A model generated the notes under the pieces. It ran no database searches. It saw only the letters and a list, made by a program, of their open reading frames with translations, and was not told the origin of the DNA. 64,000 bases of DNA from Crenobacter intestini (lineage in GTDB: Bacteria; Pseudomonadota; Gammaproteobacteria; Burkholderiales; Chromobacteriaceae), in the NCBI RefSeq assembly GCF_004919095.1, contig NZ_STGJ01000001.1:248001-312000 (forward strand). Direction: 5' to 3'. Both the position numbers and the translations under genes were made by a program. Position 1 is the stretch's first letter. Every line of letters starts with the position of its first letter. Below are positions 36,702 to 48,446 of the stretch, piece after piece.

Positions 36702-37412
36702 TTATTCGCCGAGGTAGGCGTTACGCACGCGTTCGTCGTCGAGCAGGTCCTTCGAGTTGCCGCTCATGGTGATGCGGCCGCTCTCCATCACGTAGCCGCG
36801 CTGCGACACTTCCAGCGCGAGCTTGGCGTTCTGCTCGACCAGCAGCATGGTGACGCCCTCGGCCGAGATCTTGCGCACGATCTCGAAGATCTTCTCGACG
36901 ATCAGGGGCGCGAGGCCCATCGACGGCTCGTCCAGCAGCAGAAGCTTGGGGCGCGACAGGATGGCGCGGCCCATGGCGACCATCTGCTGCTCGCCGCCGG
37001 AGAGCGTGCCGGCGAGCTGCTTCTGGCGCTCCTTCAGACGGGGAAACAGCTCGTACACATGCTCGATGTCGGCCTTGATGCCGTCCTCGTCATTGCGGCA
37101 GTACGCGCCCATGCGCAGGTTTTCCTCGACGGTGAGCTTGGCGAACACGCCGCGCCCCTCGGGGATCATCACCAGGCCGCGGCGCACGAAATCATACACC
37201 GGCACGCCCGAGGTATCCTGCCCGTCGTAGACGATGCTGCCGCCAGACTTCTTTTCCATGCCGACCAGCGTGCGCAAGGTGGACGTCTTGCCCGCGCCGT
37301 TGGCGCCGATCAGCGTGACCAGTTCGCCCTTCTCGATGGTCAGGTCGATGCCCTTGACCGCCTGGATGCCGCCGTAGGCGACCTCTAGATTGTTGACTTT
37401 CAGCATGCTCAT
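36702..37412 (-). CDS. livF: Branched-chain amino acid ABC transporter ATPase LivF
   Basis: LivF is one of the two ATPases driving the LivHM permease. The 236-residue product has Walker A LIGANGAGKTSTLRTL, the signature TLSGGEQQMVAMGRAILSRP and Walker B KLLLLDEPSMGLAP. Its C-terminus (DERVRNAYLGE) is standard. It overlaps livG by 4 bp and is the last gene of the livHMGF operon. Confidence 0.95.
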   Translation of the reverse strand: MSMLKVNNLEVAYGGIQAVKGIDLTIEKGELVTLIGANGAGKTSTLRTLVGMEKKSGGSIVYDGQDTSGVPVYDFVRRGLVMIPEGRGVFAKLTVEENLRMGAYCRNDEDGIKADIEHVYELFPRLKERQKQLAGTLSGGEQQMVAMGRAILSRPKLLLLDEPSMGLAPLIVEKIFEIVRKISAEGVTMLLVEQNAKLALEVSQRGYVMESGRITMSGNSKDLLDDERVRNAYLGE

Positions 37413-38179
37413 TCGTGGGCCACCCCCAGATAGGCCTCGATCACTTTAGGGTCGCGGCGGACGACTTCAGGCACCCCCTCGGCGATCTTCTTGCCGTAGT
37501 CGAGTACCGCGATACGGTCGCACAAACCCATCATCAGCTTCACGTCGTGCTCGATCAGCAGCACGGTCACGCCGGACGCGCGGATCTTTTCCATCAGCGC
37601 CTTCAGCTCTTCGGTCTCGCGCGGGTTCATGCCGGCGGCCGGCTCGTCCAGCGCCAGCAGCTTCGGCTCGGTCGCCAGCGCTCGGGCGATCTCCAGGCGC
37701 CGCTGGTGGCCGTAGCTCAGGTTCTTGGCAAACTCGTGCGCGACTTCGGTGATGCCGACGTAGGCCAACAACTCCATCGCCTTGTCGCGGATCGCACGCT
37801 CTTCGGCCATGGTGCGCGGGTCGCGCAGCACGGCGCCCAGCGCGCCCGCCTTGGAGCGAATGTGGCGGCCGACCATCACGTTCTCCAGCGCCGTCATCTC
37901 CTTGAAGAGCCGGATGTTCTGGAAGGTGCGCGCGATGCCTGCGCCGACCACCACGTGCGGCTTGGCACGGAACAGGTTCTGCCCGTTAAAGGCGAAGCTC
38001 CCCTCGTCGGGCATGTAAAGGCCGGTCAGCACGTTGAAGAGCGTGGTCTTGCCGGCGCCGTTCGGACCGATCAGGCCGTAGATCTCGCCCTTGTTGATGG
38101 TCAGGCCGACCTCCGAGAGCGCGACCAGGCCGCCGAAGCGTTTGACGATGCCGTCGATTTTCAGCAGGACTTCAGCCAT
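37409..38179 (-). CDS. livG: Branched-chain amino acid ABC transporter ATPase LivG
   Basis: The 256-residue product is the LivG-type ATPase, with Walker A LIGPNGAGKTTLFNVLTGLY, the family signature LSYGHQRRLEIARALATEP, Walker B LALDEPAAGMNP, and the extended C-terminus IEAYLGVAHE. It pairs with LivF below the LivH-LivM permease. Only three bases separate it from livM. Confidence 0.95.
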   Translation of the reverse strand: MAEVLLKIDGIVKRFGGLVALSEVGLTINKGEIYGLIGPNGAGKTTLFNVLTGLYMPDEGSFAFNGQNLFRAKPHVVVGAGIARTFQNIRLFKEMTALENVMVGRHIRSKAGALGAVLRDPRTMAEERAIRDKAMELLAYVGITEVAHEFAKNLSYGHQRRLEIARALATEPKLLALDEPAAGMNPRETEELKALMEKIRASGVTVLLIEHDVKLMMGLCDRIAVLDYGKKIAEGVPEVVRRDPKVIEAYLGVAHE

Positions 38180-38182
38180 GGC

Positions 38183-39265
38183 TCACACACCTTCCTTCGC
38201 GTCTTCGAATTCCGCCTTGCGGCGCTTGGAGGGCAGCATCCCCTCCGGACGGACCAGCATCATCACCACCAGCGCGAGGCCGAACAGCAGCATGCGGGCG
38301 TTTTCCGGATCGATGATCATCTTGCCGAAGGTCGCCATCTGCAGCGGGCCGATCACGTCGCGCAGCACTTCCGGCACGACGGTCAGCACCACGGCGCCGA
38401 GGATCACGCCCGGGATGTTGCCCATGCCGCCCAGCACGACCATCGCCAGGATCATGATCGACTCCAGGAGGCCGAACGACTCGGGCGAGATGAAGCCCTG
38501 GAACGACGCGAACAGGCCGCCAGCCACGCCGCCGGAGAGCGCTCCCAGCGCGAACGCCAACAGCTTGATGTTGCGGATGTTGATCCCCATCGCGGCGGCG
38601 GCGATGTCGTCTTCGCGCATCGCGACCCACGCGCGGCCGATCCGCGAGTGCTGCAGGCGCCACGCCATGATCACCACCAGCACCGTCAGCGCGAGGAACA
38701 GGTAGTAGTACATGTACACGCCGTTGAAGGTGATGCCGAAGAACTCGTGCGGCTTGCCGAACGAGAAGCCGGCCACCTCGATCGGGGTGATCAGGTTGAT
38801 GCCCTGCGGGCCGTTGGTGATGTTGACCGGCGCGTTCAGGTTGTTCAGGAAGATGCGGATGATCTCGCCAAAACCGAGCGTCACGATCGCCAGGTAGTCG
38901 CCCTTGAGCTTCAGCACCGGGGTGCCCAGCATCACGCCGAACATCGCCGCGAACAGCGCGCCCAATGGCAGCGTGATCCAGAACGGCATGTCCAGGCTGA
39001 AGTGCGGCGACGCGAGCAAGCCGAAGGTGTAGGCACCGACCGCGTAGAACGCGATGAAGCCCAGGTCCAAGAGGCCTGCGAAGCCGACCACGATATTGAG
39101 GCCCAGCGCCAGCATCACGTAGAGCAGCGCGAAGTCCAGCGTGCGCACCCAGGAGTTGCCGAAGGTGCCGCCAACGATGAAGGGCAGCACCGCCAGCACG
39201 ATGGCGCTGGCGACGAAGGTGGCGACCTTCTTGGCGCTGGCCGGTTGTTTGGTCATGGTGTTCAT
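38183..39265 (-). CDS. livM: Branched-chain amino acid ABC transporter permease LivM
   Basis: The 360-residue permease has about ten membrane segments and the LivM pattern YVMLALGLNIVVGFAGLLDL, YLAIVTLGFGEIIRIFLNNL and VAMREDDIAAAAMGINIRNI, the coupling loop that contacts the ATPase. A GGGGAG site precedes ATG 39265. Its gene lies 19 bases after livH. Confidence 0.95.
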   Translation of the reverse strand: MNTMTKQPASAKKVATFVASAIVLAVLPFIVGGTFGNSWVRTLDFALLYVMLALGLNIVVGFAGLLDLGFIAFYAVGAYTFGLLASPHFSLDMPFWITLPLGALFAAMFGVMLGTPVLKLKGDYLAIVTLGFGEIIRIFLNNLNAPVNITNGPQGINLITPIEVAGFSFGKPHEFFGITFNGVYMYYYLFLALTVLVVIMAWRLQHSRIGRAWVAMREDDIAAAAMGINIRNIKLLAFALGALSGGVAGGLFASFQGFISPESFGLLESIMILAMVVLGGMGNIPGVILGAVVLTVVPEVLRDVIGPLQMATFGKMIIDPENARMLLFGLALVVMMLVRPEGMLPSKRRKAEFEDAKEGV

Positions 39266-39284
39266 GGTTTTGTTCTCCCCATCC

Positions 39285-40214
39285 TTACGCGCGGTCAGCC
39301 ATCTTTTCGCCCAGCAGGCCGGACGGACGGAAGATCAGCACCACGATCAGCACCGCGAAGGCGAAGATGTCCTGGTAGTGCGAACCCAGGAAGCCGCCAG
39401 TCAGGTCGCCGATATAGCCGGCGCCCAGGCTCTCGATAATGCCAAGCAGGATGCCGCCGGCGACCGCGCCGGCCAGGTTGCCGATGCCGCCCAACACCGC
39501 CGCGGTGAACGCCTTCAGGCCGATCATGAAGCCCATGTAGTAGTGGACCTGCTCATAGTTGGTCGCGACCATCAGGCCGGCGATCGCGCCCAGCGCGGAG
39601 CCGATCACGAAGGTGGCCGAGATGATGGTGTTGACGTTGACGCCCATCAGGCCGGCGACCGCCGGGTTCTGGCTGGTCGCGCGCATCGCGCGGCCGAGCT
39701 TGGTCTTCTCGACCACCAGCAAGAGGCCGCCCATGATCGCGAGGCACAGCACGATGATCACCATCTGCAAGCGGGTGATGCTGGCGCCGAAGATCTGGAT
39801 CACGTCATGGTCGAGGATGGGCGGGAACGGGATGTAGTTGCGGCCCCACACCAGGATGGCCAGTTGCTGCAGCACGATGGACACGCCGATCGCGGTGATC
39901 AGCGGCGCCAGACGCTGCGCCTTTCTCAGCGGACGGTAGGCGATGCGCTCGATGGTGAAGCCGAGCAGCATGCACGCGGCGACGGCGACCATCAGGCCGA
40001 TCAGGATCAGCGCCAGAGGCGGCAGGCCAAGCCCGGCCGCCATCAAGGCGGTAACCACGGAGACGGTCACCATGCCGCCGACCATCACCACTTCGCCGTG
40101 CGCGAAGTTGATCAGCCCCATGATGCCGTAGACCATGGTGTAGCCCAACGCGATCAGCGCGTAGATGCTGCCCAGCACCAGGCCGTTCAGGATTTGCTGG
40201 ATGAAGATGTCCAC
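39285..40214 (-). CDS. livH: Branched-chain amino acid ABC transporter permease LivH
   Basis: The 309-residue permease begins VDIFIQQILNGLVLGSIYAL and carries GLINFAHGEVVMVGG and RAMRATSQNPAVAGLMGVNV, the coupling loop. I place the start at GTG 40214, which has AAGGAG six bases upstream; the longer frame to 40298 adds a basic non-family stretch. This is the first gene of the operon. No periplasmic substrate-binding protein gene (livK/livJ) is next to it, so the transporter must borrow one from elsewhere and its true substrate is uncertain. Confidence 0.95.
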   Translation of the reverse strand: MDIFIQQILNGLVLGSIYALIALGYTMVYGIMGLINFAHGEVVMVGGMVTVSVVTALMAAGLGLPPLALILIGLMVAVAACMLLGFTIERIAYRPLRKAQRLAPLITAIGVSIVLQQLAILVWGRNYIPFPPILDHDVIQIFGASITRLQMVIIVLCLAIMGGLLLVVEKTKLGRAMRATSQNPAVAGLMGVNVNTIISATFVIGSALGAIAGLMVATNYEQVHYYMGFMIGLKAFTAAVLGGIGNLAGAVAGGILLGIIESLGAGYIGDLTGGFLGSHYQDIFAFAVLIVVLIFRPSGLLGEKMADRA

Positions 40215-40325
40215 GAAAGACTCCTTTGTTTTGACTGCTTCACGGCGAGCGGGCTTTTGCCTCTTGCTTGACCGCCGTATCCCCTGTGCATTGCACAACT
40301 TTATGGCACTTAGCCGGCCATTGTG

Positions 40326-40360
40326 AGGCGATTATGCTTCTGCATACAATCGCCTGTCAA
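40326..40360 (-). promoter_or_regulatory. livH promoter overlapped by an inverted repeat
   Basis: On the minus strand TTGACA (40355-40360) and CATAAT (40331-40336) are 18 bases apart and form a near-consensus promoter. Inside it, AGGCGATT (40326-40333) and AATCGCCT (40348-40355) are perfect inverted arms, with a second nested pair ATGC/GCAT. The arms overlap the -35 and -10 boxes, the classical place for a repressor. The mRNA leader to GTG 40214 would be roughly 110 bases. Confidence 0.7.
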
Positions 40361-40540
40361 TGAAGAATGCATGAAAATTCCATGCTAAGGTTTGCACAAA
40401 TAACTCAATGCAATCAGTTGTTTTTATTGCATTTTTCAGCACGCACAACCAGATCCACGATCAGCCGGCGATTGGCCGCGCGTGTTTTTAACTAACGCGT
40501 TAAAGCCGCCGGCGCCGGCAAGCCCGGCAACATTCATGCA
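40361..40540. other. AT-richer spacer between livH promoter and astD terminator, with a palindrome
   Basis: No reading frame here looks like a gene. The stretch is clearly more AT-rich than its surroundings around 40360-40440. At 40493-40502 lies the perfect palindrome TAACGCGTTA, inside a wider inverted repeat TTTAAC/GTTAAA (40487-40504). It could be a protein-binding site; nothing more can be said. Confidence 0.4.
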
Positions 40541-40567
40541 AGAAAAAGGCCATGCTCGCGCATGGCC
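40541..40567 (-). terminator. Terminator after astD
   Basis: GGCCATGC (40548-40555) and GCATGGCC (40560-40567) form an 8-bp stem with a 4-base loop, followed on the minus strand by T5. It ends the astC-aruF-aruG-astD transcript and separates it from livH. Confidence 0.87.
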
Positions 40568-40592
40568 CCTGCTCCTTGCCGACCCGGCTACC

Positions 40593-43090
<2,498 letters not shown>

Positions 43091-43101
43091 GTTGTAAACC
43101 C

Positions 43102-44112
43102 TCAAAGACCCAGTTGCGCGACCGCGCGTACCATCTGACCGTCCACCGCACCCAGCACCTGGGCGGTATCCGGGTCGACCCAAACCTTGCCGTCGCTGAC
43201 GAACGCTCGCCCGACCGTCGCACGGAACGCCGCGCGCTCGCCGGCACTCAGGAGCGTCGGCGCCGCGCCGTCCGGCAGGCTCGCGGTGACGCCCAGCGGC
43301 AGGGACGTCGCGGTACGCACGGCCAGCAGCGCATCGATGTCGGCAGTCAGCACCGCGCCGCCATCGAAGATGTCGAGGTACTGGTCGGCCTCGAAACCCT
43401 CGGCGCCAAGGATGCGGCAAGGCTGCTCGAAGTCGGGGTGGACCTGGCCGATCGCCGCCTGCGCAGCGTCCGGCAACAAGGGCACGTAGATCGGGTACGC
43501 CGGCATCAGTTCGGCGACGAAGGTCTTGCTGTGTTCGGCGAACGCACGCTCGACCTCGTTGAAGTCCATGTTGAAGAAGCGGCGGCCGATCGCGTCCCAG
43601 AACGGCGACTGCCCGGCGACGTCGTGTACGCCGAGCATCTCGGCGATCGCGCGGCGGCCGAAACGCGCACGCTCGTTCGCGATGAACAGCAGGCGGGCAC
43701 GCGACAGCAACTCGGCCGCCTCGGCGGCAAATGCACGCTCGCAGTAAAAGCCGCACAACTGCACGAGGCCGGTCAGGTCGTGACACATGGTCAGCGCGTG
43801 GATGCGGTTGTTCACCCCGAGCGAACGCGAGGCGTGCACCAGCGTCTCGCTGCGGTAGCTGTAGAACGGCTCGTCGAAACCGGCCTGCGCGGCGATCGCC
43901 GCGGTACCGACCACAGCGCCCTCGCGCTCGAGCACGAACATGTAGTAGTCGCTGTCCGCGCCCTCCTGTTCGAAGGCCGCCTCGGAACGGCGCAGCTTGT
44001 CATACAGCTTCTCGCGGTTGGCCGGCAGGCTGGTGACGCCAACGCCGCTGGCGACGGCCATCGCTTCGAGCGCGGGCAAGTCGCCGATGGTGGCGGGTCT
44101 TACGGTCAGCAT
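43102..44112 (-). CDS. aruF: Arginine N-succinyltransferase, alpha subunit
   Basis: The 336-residue product is the paralogue of the downstream gene and matches the alpha subunit of the Pseudomonas enzyme: LTVRPATIGDLPALEAMAVA, GVTSLPANREKLYDKLRRSE, DEPFYSYRSETLVHASRSLG, and SPFWDAIGRRFFNMDFNEVE. Organisms with a single AstA use a homo-oligomer; two subunits in tandem is the Pseudomonas/Neisseriales-like layout. GGGGAG precedes ATG 44112. The 115-base gap to astC contains a perfect 24-bp palindrome. Confidence 0.92.
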   Translation of the reverse strand: MLTVRPATIGDLPALEAMAVASGVGVTSLPANREKLYDKLRRSEAAFEQEGADSDYYMFVLEREGAVVGTAAIAAQAGFDEPFYSYRSETLVHASRSLGVNNRIHALTMCHDLTGLVQLCGFYCERAFAAEAAELLSRARLLFIANERARFGRRAIAEMLGVHDVAGQSPFWDAIGRRFFNMDFNEVERAFAEHSKTFVAELMPAYPIYVPLLPDAAQAAIGQVHPDFEQPCRILGAEGFEADQYLDIFDGGAVLTADIDALLAVRTATSLPLGVTASLPDGAAPTLLSAGERAAFRATVGRAFVSDGKVWVDPDTAQVLGAVDGQMVRAVAQLGL

Positions 44113-44190
44113 GGTGCTTCTCCCCTCGTTATTCGGGCGCAGGCAGGCCCGCCCCGCCTCGCGGGCGGGATTTCTGGTGGCGGGTAATGC

Positions 44191-44214
44191 GCGCCGGGCC
44201 GGCCGGCCCGGCGC
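44191..44214. repeat. 24-bp perfect GC palindrome between astC and aruF
   Basis: Bases 44191-44202 are the exact reverse complement of 44203-44214, all G and C. In RNA this folds into a very stable hairpin. There is no T-run, so it is unlikely to end transcription fully. It may protect or process the astC part of the mRNA and lower expression of the downstream genes. A second, weaker GC hairpin lies at about 44147-44170. Confidence 0.7.
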
Positions 44215-44227
44215 CTGGTTCAACGGA

Positions 44228-45436
44228 TCAGCGGGTCAGGCGAGACAGCGCACGCTCGAGGCGGGAGAGGCCCTCGTCGATGTCCGCGTCGGATACCAAG
44301 AGGCTGGGCGCAAGCCGCACCACGTTGGTGCCGGCGACCAGCAGCATCAGCCCCTCTTCCTCGGCAGCCTTGAGCACGTCGCGCGCGCGCCCGGCGTACG
44401 CGGAAGTGAGCACGCAGCCGAGCAACAGGCCCATGCCGCGCACGGACTCGAACACGCCAAAGCGCTCGCCAAGTTCGGACAGCCCCCGGCTCAGGCGTGC
44501 GGCCTTGGCGCGCACGCCGTCCAGCGTCTCCTGGCGGCTGACGATCTCGATCACGCGCAGCGCGACCGCGCACGCCAGCGGGTTGCCGCCGTAGGTCGAG
44601 CCGTGGGTGCCGACGACGAAACTGGCGCCGACCTTGCTGGTGGTCAGCATCGCGCCGATCGGGAAACCGCCGCCGAGCGACTTGGCCGAGGTCAGGATGT
44701 CCGGCGTGACGCCGTATTCCATGTACGCGTACAGCGAGCCGCTACGGCCGACGCCGGTCTGCACCTCGTCGAAGATCAGGAGCGCGCCGTGCTTGTCGCA
44801 CAGCGCGCGGGCCGCCTCGAGGAAGGCCTGGTTGGCCGGCAGCACGCCGCCCTCGCCCTGCACCGGCTCGACCACCACCGCGCAGGTCGCATCGCTGATC
44901 AGCGCTTCCAGCGACTCGATATCGTTGTAATCGAAGTGGCGGATGCCGGCGGGCACCGGCGCGAAGCCCTCGGTGTACTTGGGCTGGCCGCCGACCGACA
45001 CCGTGAACAGCGTGCGGCCGTGGAAGGAATTGCGCGTCGACAGGATCTCGTGCTTGTGCGCGCCGAAATGGTCGCTCGCGTACTTGCGCGCCAGCTTGAA
45101 CGCCGCCTCGTTGGCTTCGGCACCCGAGTTGCAGAAGAACACGCGCTCGGCGAAGGTCTTCTCGACCAGCAGCGACGCGAGCTTGAGCGCCGGCTCGTTG
45201 GTGAACACGTTGGAGACATGCCAGAGCTGGCCGGCCTGCTCGGTGAGCGCGGCCACCAGTTCAGGATGGCAATGCCCGAGCGAGTTGACCGCGATGCCGC
45301 CGGCGAGGTCCACGTACTCGCGGCCGGACTGGTCCCACACCCGCGAGCCTTCGCCGCGCACAGGAATAAAGCCGGCCGGGCTGTAGTTGGGAACCATGAC
45401 CTCGTCAAAGGTCGAACGGGTGACTGCCTGACTCAT
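44228..45436 (-). CDS. astC: Succinylornithine / acetylornithine aminotransferase
   Basis: AstC (AruC) is a PLP enzyme that converts succinylornithine to succinylglutamate semialdehyde; the same protein type can serve as ArgD. The 402-residue product shows [40 protein letters not shown], the PLP-binding [25 protein letters not shown] region, and the lysine in [16 protein letters not shown]. As first gene of the operon with aruF, aruG and astD, catabolic use is likely. Confidence 0.94.
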   Translation of the reverse strand: MSQAVTRSTFDEVMVPNYSPAGFIPVRGEGSRVWDQSGREYVDLAGGIAVNSLGHCHPELVAALTEQAGQLWHVSNVFTNEPALKLASLLVEKTFAERVFFCNSGAEANEAAFKLARKYASDHFGAHKHEILSTRNSFHGRTLFTVSVGGQPKYTEGFAPVPAGIRHFDYNDIESLEALISDATCAVVVEPVQGEGGVLPANQAFLEAARALCDKHGALLIFDEVQTGVGRSGSLYAYMEYGVTPDILTSAKSLGGGFPIGAMLTTSKVGASFVVGTHGSTYGGNPLACAVALRVIEIVSRQETLDGVRAKAARLSRGLSELGERFGVFESVRGMGLLLGCVLTSAYAGRARDVLKAAEEEGLMLLVAGTNVVRLAPSLLVSDADIDEGLSRLERALSRLTR

Positions 45437-45479
45437 GTGACGCTTTCCTTTGTAGTGACGGCTTTGTGGGTTTTTGGCG

Positions 45480-45509
45480 ATTCTAATTCAAGCCTTCCAT
45501 AGCACCCAA
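45480..45509 (-). promoter_or_regulatory. Possible astC promoter
   Basis: On the minus strand TAGAAT (45480-45485) lies 18 bases after TTGGGT (45504-45509). The -10 is good, the -35 fair. The remaining 45510-45612 stretch shows no gene and no other clear signal. Confidence 0.4.
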
Positions 45510-45612
45510 TCAGCTATGCGACATGGGTTTACAGAAAACTTGACCCAGATCAAACCCCGCAGACCAAAGCCACCAAAAACCGCCGCATACCCGACAGGCA
45601 TGTCATGTGCGC

Positions 45613-45638
45613 AAAAAAAGCCCGGCACTCGGCCGGGC
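45613..45638 (-). terminator. Terminator after pepD
   Basis: GCCCGGC (45620-45626) pairs with GCCGGGC (45632-45638) around a 5-base loop and is followed on the minus strand by T7. Confidence 0.9.
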
Positions 45639-45663
45639 CTGATCGGAAGGCGGTGGCGAGCGC

Positions 45664-47121
45664 CTAGCCGCGCGCCGGCACGTCGGCGAGGACCGCCTGC
45701 AACAGGCGCCACACATGGGCGACCGACTCGACATTGACGCGCTCGCCCGGCGCGTGCGCGCCGCGGATGTCCGGACCGAACGACACCATGTCCATATGCG
45801 GGTAGCGCGCGCCGATCAGGCCGCACTCGAGACCGGCGTGGATCACCTTGACGCCCGCCTCGCCGCCGAACTCGCGTGCGTACACGCGCTGGAACAGGTC
45901 GAGCAGCGCCGAACCCGGGTTCGGCGCCCAGCCCGGGTACTCGCCTTCGCGCTCGATGTCGTACGCGGCGAGCGTGAACAGGTCGACAATCTCGTCGGCC
46001 AACATGCGGGTGCCCGACTCGAGCAGGGAGCGCACCATCAGGTTGGCGAACACCGCGCCGTCCTCGACCACGATCACGCCAAGGTTGTTCGAGGTCTCGA
46101 CCACGCCCTCGACCTTGCGGCTCATGCGCTTGACCCCGTGCGGCGCGGCGTGCAGCGCGGCGAACACGCGCTTCTCGTCGGCCTGCGCCATCACATCAAT
46201 CACCTCGGCCGGCGCGACGCTCACCGTCACGCCGTCGTCGACGCCGGCCAATTCGTCGCGCAGCAACGCCTGGTAGGCTGCGACACGTCCTTCGACCGCG
46301 GCGTGCATCGCGGCGGGGTAGCTGATGCGCGCCTCGGCCTCGCGGGCGAGCGCGTTGCGTGCGGTGCCGCCGCGGAAGTAGGCGACGCGCGCGCCGCAAT
46401 CGGCCTGCAGCTCGCGGATCAGGCGCAGCATCAGCTTGTTGGCGTTGCCGCGCTCGAGGTGGATGTCGCAGCCGGAGTGGCCGCCCTTCAGGCCGCGCAC
46501 GGCGAGCGAAGCGCCGACATGGCCCGCCGGCAGTGCCTCGCGCGCGTAGCCGGTACGCACGTTGACGTCGACGCCGCCCGCGCAACCGAGATAGAAGTCG
46601 CCCCATTCCTCGGTGTCGATATTGATCAGGAGCTCGCCTTGCAGCCAGCCGGACTCGAGCCCCAGCGCGCCACCCATGCCGGCCTCCTCGTCGACAGTCA
46701 GCAGCACTTCGAGCGGGCCGTGCGCGAGGTTGTCGGCCTCGAGTGCGGCGAGCCCCAGCGCGACGCCGATGCCGTTGTCGGCTCCCAGCGTGGTGTCCTC
46801 GGCCACCAGCCAGCCGTCTTTCAGCACCGGGCGCACCGGGTCCTTGAAGAAGTCGTGCGCGGTGCCGGCGTTGGCCTGGCACACCATGTCGAGGTGGCCT
46901 TGCAGCACCACGCCCTTGCGGCCTTCCATGCCCGAGGTCGCACCCTTGCGGATCAGCAGGTTGCCGGTGGCGTCGACCGAAGTCTCGAAGCCCTTCAGTT
47001 CGGCCCAGCCCTTCAGGTAGTCGCGCAGCGCGCCCTCGTGCTTGGACGGACGGGGGATTTCACACAGGGTCTGGAAATGGCTCCACACGGCTTGCGGGGC
47101 GAGGTCGGCGATTCGGGTCAC
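45664..47121 (-). CDS. pepD: Aminoacyl-histidine dipeptidase (Xaa-His, M20 family)
   Basis: PepD is a cytoplasmic di-zinc dipeptidase, active on carnosine-like and other dipeptides. The 485-residue product has the metal-site motifs VLQGHLDMVCQAN (His and Asp), LGADNGIGVALG (bridging Asp), VDEEAGMGGALG (Glu pair), NIDTEEWG (Asp) and VIHAGLECGLIG near the C-terminus (His). The lid domain lies between about residues 185 and 385. It starts at GTG 47121 with GGAAGGA upstream. Confidence 0.95.
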   Translation of the reverse strand: MTRIADLAPQAVWSHFQTLCEIPRPSKHEGALRDYLKGWAELKGFETSVDATGNLLIRKGATSGMEGRKGVVLQGHLDMVCQANAGTAHDFFKDPVRPVLKDGWLVAEDTTLGADNGIGVALGLAALEADNLAHGPLEVLLTVDEEAGMGGALGLESGWLQGELLINIDTEEWGDFYLGCAGGVDVNVRTGYAREALPAGHVGASLAVRGLKGGHSGCDIHLERGNANKLMLRLIRELQADCGARVAYFRGGTARNALAREAEARISYPAAMHAAVEGRVAAYQALLRDELAGVDDGVTVSVAPAEVIDVMAQADEKRVFAALHAAPHGVKRMSRKVEGVVETSNNLGVIVVEDGAVFANLMVRSLLESGTRMLADEIVDLFTLAAYDIEREGEYPGWAPNPGSALLDLFQRVYAREFGGEAGVKVIHAGLECGLIGARYPHMDMVSFGPDIRGAHAPGERVNVESVAHVWRLLQAVLADVPARG

Positions 47122-47231
47122 GGGCTTGTCCTTCCTGATGCGGCGCCTGGGCGGCGTCTGTTCGGTAAATAAGAATTTACTTTATCACGCACATCCGGCC
47201 GCGCAAACCGCCGGCGCGCCGCAAAGGGACG

Positions 47232-47262
47232 AAAAAAAGCCCCTTCCACACGGTGAAAGGGG
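47232..47262 (-). terminator. Terminator after dusC
   Basis: A 10-bp stem with one G-T pair (CCCC at 47240-47243 pairing with GGGG at 47259-47262) and a 3-base loop is followed on the minus strand by a C and T7. The rest of the gap to dusC (47263-47379) shows no further feature. Confidence 0.85.
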
Positions 47263-47379
47263 ACCAATTTGCTATGGGGAAGTGCAACGCCAGCTGAGGG
47301 CTGGCCCAGCCAGACCTTGCGATCCGGACTTGCGGCAAGTATGCCTGCCGCCGCCGCATCGCGGTATCCGTAGAAATAC

Positions 47380-48336
47380 CTAGTGCCCCCCTGTAAGCAC
47401 CGCCGCGATCGCGTCCTGGTCGGTCAGCCGGCGTACCGTCTCGAACAATTCGCCTGCCTGCGGGTAGCTGCGCTTGAGCTGGCCCAGCCACTGCTTGAGG
47501 CGCGCCACGGCAAACGGCGTGGCGCCGCCCTTGACGCGGCATTGCGCGAAGAAGTCGACGATCCACGGCCGCACCTCGTCCCACGGCATCGCGTCCAGCC
47601 GCTCTCCCGTCGCGCGGTAGTGCACGATGCGCCGGGCAAGGTCGGGCGACGCGATCAGGCCACGCCCTATCATTACGTCCTCGCAGCCGCTCGCCTCGAC
47701 GATCGCCAGGTAGTCGTCCAGCGTCCACACCTCGCCGTTGGCGATCACCCTCAGCGGCGCAAGCTCGCGGCGGATGCGGTCTATCCACTCCCAGTGCGCG
47801 GGCGGGCGGTAGCCCTCGACCTTGGTGCGTGCGTGCACGGCCAGCTCGGCGACCCCGCCACTGGCGAGCGCGTGCGCGCAGTCCATGGTCAGCGCGGTGT
47901 CCTCGAAGCCCAGCCGCATCTTGGCAGTCAGCGGTACAGCCGGGGGTAAAGCCGCGCGCACGGCGCGGGTAATCTCGTGCATCAGCGCGGGCTCCTTCAG
48001 GAGTGCCGCGCCGCCCCGGTGGCGGTTGACGCTGGGGGCCGGGCAGCCGAAATTCAGGTCGATCACGCGCGCGCCGCACTCGACGGCACGCAGCGCGTTC
48101 ATCGCGAGCGCCTGCGGGTCCGACCCCAGCAATTGCACGCGCAGCGGGACGCCGGCGCGGGTCGCGCCGCTGCCGAACAGTTCGGGCGCGTGCCGCTGGT
48201 AGGTCTTCACCGGCAACAGGGTGTCGGTGACGCGGATGAACTCCGACACGCACCAGTCGATGCCGCCGACACGGGTGAGCACGTCCCGCATCACCTCGTC
48301 GACCAGCCCCTCCATCGGTGCCAGAACAATCGCCAT
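47380..48336 (-). CDS. dusC: tRNA-dihydrouridine synthase C
   Basis: Dus enzymes reduce uridine to dihydrouridine in tRNA with FMN and NADPH; DusC of E. coli acts on U16. The 318-residue product starts [20 protein letters not shown] and has the catalytic Cys in [66 protein letters not shown] and [12 protein letters not shown]. The length and C-terminal region fit DusC rather than DusA or DusB. An in-frame GTG at 48348 is an alternative start. Confidence 0.92.
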   Translation of the reverse strand: MAIVLAPMEGLVDEVMRDVLTRVGGIDWCVSEFIRVTDTLLPVKTYQRHAPELFGSGATRAGVPLRVQLLGSDPQALAMNALRAVECGARVIDLNFGCPAPSVNRHRGGAALLKEPALMHEITRAVRAALPPAVPLTAKMRLGFEDTALTMDCAHALASGGVAELAVHARTKVEGYRPPAHWEWIDRIRRELAPLRVIANGEVWTLDDYLAIVEASGCEDVMIGRGLIASPDLARRIVHYRATGERLDAMPWDEVRPWIVDFFAQCRVKGGATPFAVARLKQWLGQLKRSYPQAGELFETVRRLTDQDAIAAVLTGGH

Positions 48337-48398
48337 GACTTCGCCCACCCTTCACAAAAGGCCGGCATTTTATGCGATGGCGTGCCGGCTGTCGCCTG

Positions 48399-48426
48399 TT
48401 TGCACGACAACCATTCGACGTATAAT
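48399..48426 (+). promoter_or_regulatory. Promoter of the HD-GYP / DUF1653 / msrA unit
   Basis: TTTGCA (48399-48404) and a perfect TATAAT (48421-48426) are 16 bases apart, just upstream of the gene at 48447. Confidence 0.65.
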
Positions 48427-48446
48427 GATATTCGGTTTTCACGTTG

